Position numbers and translations under genes: made by a program. The notes beneath the pieces were generated by a model. The model was not told where the DNA came from. It did not search any database and was given only the letters and a program-made list of their open reading frames with translations. A DNA stretch of 64,000 nt. Origin: Spinactinospora alkalitolerans. Lineage in GTDB: Bacteria; Actinomycetota; Actinomycetes; Streptosporangiales; Streptosporangiaceae. Below, in pieces: positions 57,913 through 64,000 of the stretch. The stretch is from assembly GCF_013408795.1 (NCBI RefSeq), contig NZ_JACCCC010000001.1, positions 2,666,001 to 2,730,000 on the forward strand, read 5' to 3'. Within the stretch, counting starts at the first letter, position 1; the number at the start of each line of letters is the position of its first letter.

Positions 57913-59535
57913 TCACGCCTCCCGGAGCAGGTCGTTGTCCTCGACCGTCGCCGCGTCCAGTTCCCGGTAGCCCTCGTCGTCGAAGAGCACCACGAGGCGG
58001 TCGGGCCGGTGCTCGATCACCGTCCCCTCGCCCCACCTCCGGTGCCGCACCCGCGCGTCCGCGGGGAACGCGGCGGGGCCGTCGGCGTGCGAGGGGGCGT
58101 CGGAGGAGCGCCCCGAGGCGCAGTTGTCGCAGTGCCCGCACTCCTGCTCCACCGGCTCGCCGAGGTAGCCGAGCAGGAACCGGCCGCGGCAGTCCGCCGT
58201 CTCGGCGTAGTGCCGCATCATCTCCAGCCGTGAGCGCTCGAAGTCGCGGTGCCGTTCGGCCAGCTCCACGGCCAGCCGTGCGGCCTCCTCAGGGGGCGGC
58301 GCACCGGGCCTGGAGCGCACCCCGCGGCGGCCCCGCGCCTCCAGGGCGCCGACCTGCTCCAGCAGGTCCAGCGCCGTGGTGAGCCTGCGGGCCGACAGGT
58401 CGGCGTGCTCGCGCAGCTCGCGCCGCGAGGCGCGCCCCGCTTGGGCCACGCGGGCCGCGACGCGTTCCAGCGGGTCCGCGTCGGGCAGGCCGCCGGTGAA
58501 GAACCGCTGGACGCCCAGGTCCCGGTCCCGGTGGAACAGGACGGCGCGTGCGGGGTCGCCGTCGCGCCCGGCGCGCCCGATCTCCTGGTAATAGGCGTCG
58601 GGGGACCCCGGCACGTCGGCGTGCAGGACGCAGCGCACGTTCGGTTTGTCCAGTCCCATGCCGAAGGCGTTGGTGGCCACCACGGCGTCCAGCTCGTCGG
58701 CCATGAACGCCTCCTGTGTCCGGTCCCGCTGCGAGCGCGGCAGTCCGGCGTGGTAGCAGGCTGCGGCGCAGCCTGCCGCGGTGAGCCGTTCGGCGTGGAA
58801 CTCGCTGCTCCGCCGGGTGGCGGTGTAGACGATGGCCGGCTTGGCCGCCTCGACCGCGGTCGAGGCGACCGCCTCGTTCTTGGCGTCCCCGTCCTCGTGC
58901 CGGCGCACGTCGAGGAAGATGTTGGGGCGGTCGAAGCCGCGGACGACCTCGACGGCGCCGCGCATGCCCAGGCGCTCGGTGATCTCGGCGCGCACCGGCG
59001 GCGCGGCGGTGGCGGTGAGGGCGAGCACCACCGGATGGCCGAGCCGTTCGACCACGCTCCCCAGTCGCAGGTAGTCGGGCCGGAAGTCGTGCCCCCACGC
59101 CGAGATGCAGTGGGCCTCGTCCACCACGAACAGCCGGGGGGCGGCGGCGCGCACCTCCTCCAGCACGTCGTGGCGGTCGAGCTGCTCCGGGGCCATGAGG
59201 ACGAAGCAGGTCGCGCCCGACCCCAGCTTCGCGTACGCCTCGCCGCGCTCCCGCGCCGACGTGGCGGAGTTGAGGCCGTGGGCGTCGAGGCCGTGCCGCC
59301 GCGCCGCCTCGACCTGGTCGTGCTGCAGCGACACCAGCGGCGAGACGATGACGGTCGCGCCCCCGAGCATCCATCCGGCGACCTGGTGGATCGCCGACTT
59401 CCCTCCGCCGCTCGCCAGCACGGCGAGGGTGTCGCGCCCGTCCAGCAGCGCCTCGATCGCCGGCAGTTGCCCGGGGAGCAGCTCCCGCACCCCCAGGAGC
59501 CGCCGCAGGGCCGCGCGGATCCGCTTCTCCGACAC
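57913..59535 (-). CDS. RecQ family ATP-dependent DNA helicase
   Basis: 540 aa superfamily-2 helicase that unwinds DNA 3' to 5'. Motif 0 [14 protein letters not shown], Walker [13 protein letters not shown], motif Ia [15 protein letters not shown] box [19 protein letters not shown], motif [15 protein letters not shown] and motif [18 protein letters not shown] are complete. An RQC-like zinc module follows ([16 protein letters not shown], then ECGHCDNC), and a short C-terminal barrel ([20 protein letters not shown]). No HRDC domain is seen. The GTG start at 59535 has GAGGAG upstream. It is a short actinobacterial RecQ. Confidence 0.92.
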   Translation of the reverse strand: MSEKRIRAALRRLLGVRELLPGQLPAIEALLDGRDTLAVLASGGGKSAIHQVAGWMLGGATVIVSPLVSLQHDQVEAARRHGLDAHGLNSATSARERGEAYAKLGSGATCFVLMAPEQLDRHDVLEEVRAAAPRLFVVDEAHCISAWGHDFRPDYLRLGSVVERLGHPVVLALTATAAPPVRAEITERLGMRGAVEVVRGFDRPNIFLDVRRHEDGDAKNEAVASTAVEAAKPAIVYTATRRSSEFHAERLTAAGCAAACYHAGLPRSQRDRTQEAFMADELDAVVATNAFGMGLDKPNVRCVLHADVPGSPDAYYQEIGRAGRDGDPARAVLFHRDRDLGVQRFFTGGLPDADPLERVAARVAQAGRASRRELREHADLSARRLTTALDLLEQVGALEARGRRGVRSRPGAPPPEEAARLAVELAERHRDFERSRLEMMRHYAETADCRGRFLLGYLGEPVEQECGHCDNCASGRSSDAPSHADGPAAFPADARVRHRRWGEGTVIEHRPDRLVVLFDDEGYRELDAATVEDNDLLREA

Positions 59536-59618
59536 CGCTTCTCCTCTCGATGGCCGCCGCCGTCTCCCCGGCCGTGCCCCGCTCCGCCGTGCGCGGCGGG
59601 GTGCGCCCGCCCGGCCGC

Positions 59619-59915
59619 TCACGGACGGGGGGACGTCCGGGTCCACCGGCGCCTGGACCTGTTCGGGCTCGCCGCGGCCGAGCACTTGGGGCACACGCGC
59701 ACGACCCGGTCGGCCGCGCCGCCGGACTCGGGAAGCACGTCCTCCCAGGCGACGTGGTGGAACCGCCGCAGCCGGGAACGGCTCAGCGCCAGGCCGCAGA
59801 CGGTCTGGTTGGTGCCCGGGTGCCAGGCGTGCACCTCCCCGGCCGGCAGACGCACCCCGTCGTCGTCGGTCCATTCCCCCGATGCCGCGACCGAGGCGGC
59901 ACCGCGTGCTCCCAT
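59619..59915 (-). CDS. conserved hypothetical protein with Cys pairs
   Basis: 98 aa. [20 protein letters not shown], then [20 protein letters not shown], is a highly structured-looking stretch, followed by [10 protein letters not shown], giving a CxxC plus an isolated Cys. It resembles a conserved actinobacterial family of unknown function, possibly zinc-binding. ATG 59915, with AAAGGGG about 10 nt upstream, is preferred over an upstream start at 60083. It lies 83 bp upstream of recQ on the same strand. Confidence 0.7.
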   Translation of the reverse strand: MGARGAASVAASGEWTDDDGVRLPAGEVHAWHPGTNQTVCGLALSRSRLRRFHHVAWEDVLPESGGAADRVVRVCPKCSAAASPNRSRRRWTRTSPRP

Positions 59916-60132
59916 GTCGCCGCGCCCCTTTCCGTCTCCGCCGGCCCCTGCGCGGGCGGATCGCCCGCTGAGCCGGGACGACCCCGAGAACGAGGGCACC
60001 TGCCCGCCGAGGGCGCGGCCAAACGCCCACCGGACGCGGTCGTCCGCGGTAGCGCCGTGGCCGCCATGAGCAGTGCGCAACACGCGGGCGGCGCCGCGGC
60101 GCCGCGGGAGGGGCGGCCCGGTCGGCCGCTCC

Positions 60133-60387
60133 TCAGCCGCCCATGGTGCCCACCGCCGCGTCGAGCCGCCGGGCCAGCGCCTCGACGTCCTCCTGCGACA
60201 CCGGGCGCTGCTCGTCGCCGGTGTCCAGCTCCTCCGCGCTCACCACCCGCAACGCCCCCTGGTAGGGCGGCCCGCCGAGCGCCGACTCCGGCACGACGTC
60301 GGCCGAGCCCTCGTGCACGATGAGCACGGGGTCGGGATCGGCCGAGTTCAGCAGTCGGCTGACGTGCTCGGCGCGGATGATCGCCAT
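60133..60387 (-). CDS. conserved hypothetical protein
   Basis: 84 aa, MAIIRAEHVSRLLNSADPDP, then VLIVHEGSADVVPESALG, and an acidic C-terminal helix region (VSQEDVEALARRLDAAVGTM). GAGGAGGAG six bases before the ATG gives strong translational support. I do not know its function. It stands between the lut operon and a Cys-containing small protein. Confidence 0.7.
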   Translation of the reverse strand: MAIIRAEHVSRLLNSADPDPVLIVHEGSADVVPESALGGPPYQGALRVVSAEELDTGDEQRPVSQEDVEALARRLDAAVGTMGG

Positions 60388-60484
60388 GGTCGACTCCTCC
60401 TCTGAGCGGGGTCCCGGCCGCGGCGCCGGCCGGCCGTGGCGGTGCGGCTACCCCGCGGCCCCGGCTTCACACCCGCCCGGCCGG

Positions 60485-61114
60485 TCACTCGACGATGATC
60501 ACCTCCAGCGTGCGGGGGCCGTGCACGCCCTCCACGCGGTCGAGCTCGATGTCGCTGGTGGCCGAGGGGCCGCTGATCCAGGTGAGCGGTCGGCGCGGGT
60601 CGAGGCGCGCAACGGCCTCGGGGACGCCGGCGACGACCTGGTCGGCGCGCACCACGCACAGGTGGTAGTCCGGGATGAGGGTGACGGCGCGGCGGCCCTG
60701 TCCGGCGCCGCCGTCGAGCACGATGGTGCCGGTCTCGGCGATCGCCACGGCGCAGCCGGTGATCACGCCGTCGACCGCGTCGAGTTCGTCGATGTCGAGC
60801 TCGTCGCCGGCCACGGTCCTCGTGGCGGTCTGCGACGTCCAGTCGGCGGGCAGGTCGGCGGGCACCACCACCCGGTGGGTGTTGCGCCAGGCCATCGCCG
60901 AGGCGACCGCGGCGGGCAGGTCCGCCGCGCCGACCCGGTGCACGACGGCCTTGTAGTCCTCCAGCCGGTCGACCAGCAGCCCGATCGGCTCGCCCTGGTC
61001 GTGCGAGCGGGCGTAGTCGTCGGGGACGGTGACGTCCTCGGGCTTCTCGTCGCGGGGGACGTCGGCCAGGGCCGCGCGGACGCGGGCGAGGACGTGTTCC
61101 CTGGAGGCGCTCAC
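60485..61114 (-). CDS. lutC: lactate utilization protein C (LUD domain)
   Basis: 209 aa. LUD domain with RVRAALADVPRDE at the start, IGLLVDRLEDYKAVVHRVG, VDGVITGCAVAIAETGTIVL and LIPDYHLCVVRADQVVAGV. The C-terminal WISGPSATSDIELDRVEGVHGP is the LutC/LldG signature. It is a subunit of the LutABC iron-sulfur complex that oxidises L-lactate to pyruvate. The GTG at 61114 overlaps the lutB stop (GTGA), so the genes are coupled. It is the last gene of the operon. Confidence 0.93.
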   Translation of the reverse strand: MSASREHVLARVRAALADVPRDEKPEDVTVPDDYARSHDQGEPIGLLVDRLEDYKAVVHRVGAADLPAAVASAMAWRNTHRVVVPADLPADWTSQTATRTVAGDELDIDELDAVDGVITGCAVAIAETGTIVLDGGAGQGRRAVTLIPDYHLCVVRADQVVAGVPEAVARLDPRRPLTWISGPSATSDIELDRVEGVHGPRTLEVIIVE

Positions 61115-62571
61115 CGCCGCCCACCCCTCTTCTTCCGCTCGTTCCGCCCGGGCGCGCCGCTTTCGCGCCTGCGCCACTGGTCGCGGAAGGACTCGGCGGG
61201 GATGTCGGGGACGTCGCGGGTGTCGGTCCAGGCGGCTCCCGGGCCGGGCAGGCGGCGGGGGACGAGGCCGCGGGCCTTGGCCGCCGCGCGCTGGGCGAGG
61301 GTGAGGCGGCGCCGGTCCTCCAGCACCCATCCCGCGGCGGCCATGGCGGTGCGCTCGGCGGCGTGGCCCCCGCCCTCGGTGACGCGTTCGCGCAGGTGCA
61401 CGAGGACCTCGGGGATGTCGATGGCGACGGGGCAGACCTCGTAGCACGCCCCGCACAGCGAAGAGGCGTACGGCAGGGACGCGTCGATCTCGGAGGCGGT
61501 GCCGCGCAGTTGCGGGGTGAGGATCGCGCCGATGGGGCCGGGGTAGACCGACCCGTAGGCGTGGCCGCCGGTGCGCTCGTAGACCGGGCAGATGTTGAGG
61601 CAGGCCGAGCAGCGGATGCAGCGCAGCGCCTGGCGGCCCACCTGGTCGGCGAGTGTGTCGGTGCGGCCGTTGTCCAGCAGCACCAGGTGGAACTCCTGGG
61701 GTCCGTCGCCGGGGGTGACGCCGGTCCAGGTGGAGGTGTAGGGGTTCATCCGCTCGCCGGTGGAGGAGCGCGGCAGCAGTTGCAGGAACACCTCCAGGTC
61801 GGCCCAGGTGGGCACGATCTTCTCGATGCCCACCACCGAGATCAGGGTCTCGGGCAGGGTCAGGCACATCCGGCCGTTGCCCTCGGACTCCAGCACCACC
61901 ATCGTGCCGGTGTCGGCGACGGCGAAGTTCGCGCCGGAGACGGCGACCCGGGTGGTCAGGAACTTCTCCCGCAGGTGGGTCCGCGCCGCCTCGGCCAGCG
62001 CGCGCGGATCGTCGGTGAGGCCGTCGGGCGCGGGCACCCCCCACTCGGCCATCTTGGCGCGGAAGATCTCGCGGATCTCGGAGCGGTTGCGGTGGATCGC
62101 CGGCACCAGGATGTGGGAGGGGGTGTCGTCGCCGAGCTGCACGATCAGCTCGGCCAGGTCGGTCTCGTAGGCGGTGATGCCGGCCTCGGCCAGCGCCTCG
62201 TTCAGCTCGATCTCCTGGGTGGCCATCGACTTGACCTTGACCACCTCGTCGTGCCCGGTGGCGCGCACCAGGTCGGTGACGACGGCGTTGGCCTCGGCGG
62301 CGTCGGCGGCCCAGTGCACGGTCCCCCCGGCCGCGGTGACCGCCTCCTCCAGGCGCTCCAGGTAGGTGTCCAGGTGGCGCAGCGTGCGGTTCTTGATCGC
62401 CGCGCCGGCCGCGCGCAGCCCGGCCCAGTCGTCGAGCTCCTCCACCACCGCGGCCCGCTTGTCGCGGATGGTGCGAGTGGCCTTGCGCAGGTTGTGCCGC
62501 AACTGGGCGTCGCCGGTGGCGGCGCGCGCGGCCTCGGGGAAGGCCGGCATGCCCATGAACGTCGCGCTCAT
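61111..62571 (-). CDS. lutB: lactate utilization iron-sulfur protein B
   Basis: 486 aa. The N-terminal LUD-like domain (KVKSMATQEIELNEAL, FAVADTGTMVVLESEGNGR) is followed by the two 4Fe-4S clusters CIRCSACLNICPVYERTGGH and CGACYEVCPVAIDIPEVLV. A C-terminal DUF3390-type tail follows (RLPGPGAAWTDTRDVPDIPA). It is the electron-transfer subunit of LutABC. ATG 62571 follows lutA after 58 nt and couples to lutC by overlap. All motifs are intact. Confidence 0.95.
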   Translation of the reverse strand: MSATFMGMPAFPEAARAATGDAQLRHNLRKATRTIRDKRAAVVEELDDWAGLRAAGAAIKNRTLRHLDTYLERLEEAVTAAGGTVHWAADAAEANAVVTDLVRATGHDEVVKVKSMATQEIELNEALAEAGITAYETDLAELIVQLGDDTPSHILVPAIHRNRSEIREIFRAKMAEWGVPAPDGLTDDPRALAEAARTHLREKFLTTRVAVSGANFAVADTGTMVVLESEGNGRMCLTLPETLISVVGIEKIVPTWADLEVFLQLLPRSSTGERMNPYTSTWTGVTPGDGPQEFHLVLLDNGRTDTLADQVGRQALRCIRCSACLNICPVYERTGGHAYGSVYPGPIGAILTPQLRGTASEIDASLPYASSLCGACYEVCPVAIDIPEVLVHLRERVTEGGGHAAERTAMAAAGWVLEDRRRLTLAQRAAAKARGLVPRRLPGPGAAWTDTRDVPDIPAESFRDQWRRRESGAPGRNERKKRGGRR

Positions 62572-62629
62572 CGCGCCTCCTCCTCGCGTTGGTCCTCGGG
62601 TCGGCGGACCGGCGGTGCCTGGGTCGGGT

Positions 62630-63370
62630 TCACGGTGACGCGGGCTCCTCTTCGGTGGAGGCCAGGATCTCGGCCAGGTGCAGGACCTGCACGCCGGCCC
62701 GCTGGCGGCTCAGCGTGCCGCCGATGTGCATCAGGCAGGAGTTGTCCACCGCGCACAGCACCTCGGCGCCGGTGTGGGCGACGTGGCGCGCCTTGTCCGA
62801 GCCCATCGCCGCCGAGACCGCGGCGTTCTTCACCGCGAACGTGCCGCCGAACCCGCAGCACTCCGCGGCGCCCTCCAGCTCCACCAGCTCCAGTCCCCGC
62901 ACCGCCCTGAGCAGGCGCTGCGGCCGGTCGCCCAGTCTGAGCAGCCGCAACCCGTGGCAGGTGGGGTGGTAGGTGACGGTGTGCGGGAAGTAGGCGCCCA
63001 CGTCGGTCACCTCCAGCACGTCGACCAGCAGTTCCGACAGGTCCAGGACCCTGGGCGCGACCTCGGCCACCGCGGCCTCCAGCCGGCTGCCCGGTTCGCC
63101 CAGGCGGGGGTAGTTGTCGCGCACCATGCCCGCGCAGGAGCCCGACGGGGCCAGGACCACGTCGGCGTCGGCGAAGGTCCGCACGAACCCGACCGCGAGC
63201 CTCTGGGCCTCGCGGCGGTAGCCGGTGTTGTAGTGCATCTGGCCGCAGCAGGTCTGGGCCTCGGGGAACACCACCTCGTGCCCCAGCCGCTCCAGCAGCC
63301 GCACCACCGCCCACCCCGTCCGGGGGAACAGGGTGTCGTTGACGCACGTGATGAACAGTGCGATTCGCAT
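62630..63370 (-). CDS. lutA: lactate utilization protein A (CCG domains)
   Basis: 246 aa. Two CCG (heterodisulfide-reductase-like) domains: ALFITCVNDTLFPRTGWAVV, then QTCCGQMHYNTGYRREA; and TYHPTCHGLRLLRLGDRPQRL, then EGAAECCGFGGTFAVKNAAVS. It is the first gene of lutABC and probably carries the catalytic Fe-S centre. The ATG at 63370 follows about 110 bp of AT-richer promoter DNA. The operon faces a divergent GntR gene, the usual arrangement for LutR/LldR control. Confidence 0.94.
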   Translation of the reverse strand: MRIALFITCVNDTLFPRTGWAVVRLLERLGHEVVFPEAQTCCGQMHYNTGYRREAQRLAVGFVRTFADADVVLAPSGSCAGMVRDNYPRLGEPGSRLEAAVAEVAPRVLDLSELLVDVLEVTDVGAYFPHTVTYHPTCHGLRLLRLGDRPQRLLRAVRGLELVELEGAAECCGFGGTFAVKNAAVSAAMGSDKARHVAHTGAEVLCAVDNSCLMHIGGTLSRQRAGVQVLHLAEILASTEEEPASP

Positions 63371-63474
63371 GCGCTTCCTCGTTTCCAGCGGCCGGCGCGG
63401 GCGCGGGCTCTGGAGATGCCGTCCTGTGCTGGGCCCGACGTCACGACCGTACGCGTCCGCTCGTGGCGGTGCTC

Positions 63475-63496
63475 CTTATTTAACCGTTTCAATAAG
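63475..63496. promoter_or_regulatory. AT-rich dyad in the lut promoter
   Basis: CTTATT (63475-63480) and AATAAG (63491-63496) are inverted around 10 nt. On the minus strand the same DNA offers TTGAAA and TAAATA as weak promoter elements toward lutA. It is the most AT-rich stretch of the region. Confidence 0.35.
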
Positions 63497-63532
63497 TTGT
63501 GTCGCCGCTGTCCGTCACGACCGCGGGTTCAT

Positions 63533-63628
63533 TGGTCCGATCACCACCGTGCTCGCGTGCCGCTCGATCGCATTCCACCGCGCTTTCTGCGATGTTGACC
63601 GGGTGGCATGCGACAATTGGTCCGACCA
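63533..63628. promoter_or_regulatory. two FadR/GntR-type operators between lutABC and gntR
   Basis: TGGTCCGACCA at 63618-63628 is a perfect odd-centred palindrome. TGGTCCGATCA at 63533-63543 matches it at 10 of 11 bases. Both are preceded by ATT, giving an ATTGGTCCGA core. FadR-subfamily regulators such as LldR bind TGGT-N-ACCA dyads, and in E. coli two such sites flank the lld promoter. The 85-bp spacing, about eight helical turns, would permit looping. The sites are seen; binding by the adjacent regulator is inferred. Confidence 0.65.
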
Positions 63629-63751
63629 CTTCTACGCTGACGGGTGGGACAGTGTCAAGGCACCGAGGTGCGGGAGTGCGCAGGGCGGACTGCCAGGATG
63701 GGGGACCGGCCCCCGCCGGCTCCCGCCGCGCTGACAATGAGAGGAGCGCCC

Positions 63752-64000
63752 GTGGTCACTCCTGATGGCCGGCGGCCCGCCGCGCCGCCCGGAGCGGAGC
63801 GCACGCCCGTGACGCAGCGGGCGATCGAGCGGATCAAGGCGATGATCGCCGAGGGCGCGCTGCGGCCGGGCCAGCGGCTGCCGACCGAGCGGGAGCTCTC
63901 GGCCGAACTGGGGCTCTCGCGCAGCTCGATGCGCGAGGCGCTCCGCGCGCTGACCACCCTCGGGGTGCTGGAGGCCAGGCACGGCGCCGGCGTCTACGTC
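63752..64000 (+). CDS. GntR/FadR family regulator, probable LutR/LldR (partial)
   Basis: The first 83 codons are in the window; the gene runs off the edge. After a 20-residue tail, the winged helix reads RAIERIKAMIAEGALRPGQR, LPTERELSAELGLSRSSMREALRAL and GVLEARHGAGVYV, clear FadR-subfamily features. GTG 63752 has GAGAGGAG close upstream; a second in-frame GTG lies at 63809. It is divergent from lutABC and next to two matching operators, so a lactate-responsive repressor is the likely role. The ligand domain is outside the window. Confidence 0.88.
   Translation, partial: MVTPDGRRPAAPPGAERTPVTQRAIERIKAMIAEGALRPGQRLPTERELSAELGLSRSSMREALRALTTLGVLEARHGAGVYV

Noticed and set aside
1-64000. tRNA, rRNA, transposase, integrase, CRISPR or phage genes
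   Set aside because: None found on reading both strands.

Overview
The window is very GC-rich, densely coded actinobacterial chromosome. Gene content and style point to the Nocardiopsis/Streptomonospora/Thermobifida side of the Actinomycetota: GTG and TTG starts, ATGA/GTGA overlaps, a LAL-type LuxR regulator, F420/PPOX-type enzymes and an aromatic-carotenoid gene set. The genus is inference. I see no rRNA, tRNA, CRISPR array, transposase or phage gene. The right edge cuts a GntR gene.

Layout. 0-3.5 kb: SDR oxidoreductase, GAF-ANTAR regulator, and CorA Mg/Co transporter with a structured leader and a tiny upstream ORF. 3.5-12.7 kb: a complete carotenoid locus (idi; crtE-crtI-crtB-Rieske protein; opposing crtT-crtU; divergent crtY), the gene set used for isorenieratene-type aromatic carotenoids. 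A perfect 15-bp inverted repeat lies between crtT and crtY. 13-19.6 kb: D-malate/tartrate-type dehydrogenase, STAS protein, a wrecked ABC ATPase/permease pair, an SPFH protein with a small ribbon-helix-helix protein, an F420-type PPOX protein and a BBE-type flavoprotein. 20-27.6 kb: LAL regulator, then a branched-chain-amino-acid-type ABC operon whose second ATPase (livF) has lost its Walker A region. 27.7-34.5 kb: WGR/beta-propeller protein, a leaderless glycosyltransferase, SDR, orphan PstS behind a PHO box, and AroQ.

34.8-49.5 kb: glycogen/trehalose and glycosylglycerate metabolism. GlgX (TreX), TreY and TreZ together can turn glycogen into trehalose. GpgS is translationally coupled to a GT4 enzyme. 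Between them lie a Gfo/Idh-MDR pair, a HAD phosphatase-ATPase fusion, a DUF4383 membrane protein and an RlmA-type methyltransferase. 49.6-52.6 kb: a 1010-residue FAD/Fe-S oxidoreductase. 53-55.9 kb: methyltransferase, heme-oxygenase-like diiron enzyme and glycosyltransferase, a compact possible biosynthetic unit. 56-60.4 kb: crystallin-like protein, CDGSH protein, RecQ helicase and small conserved proteins. 60.5-64 kb: the lutABC lactate-utilisation operon, divergent from a GntR/FadR regulator, with two TGGTC-N-GACCA-type operators between them.

Most notable: the corA leader (Pro-Pro mini-ORF inside a three-way junction), the crtT/crtY dyad, two ABC ATPases with internal deletions, the SPFH-RHH pair with its palindrome, the PHO box at an orphan pstS, the crystallin-like protein, the HDO enzyme cluster and the lut operator pair. 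All functional calls come from reading the translated sequence; no database search was run.
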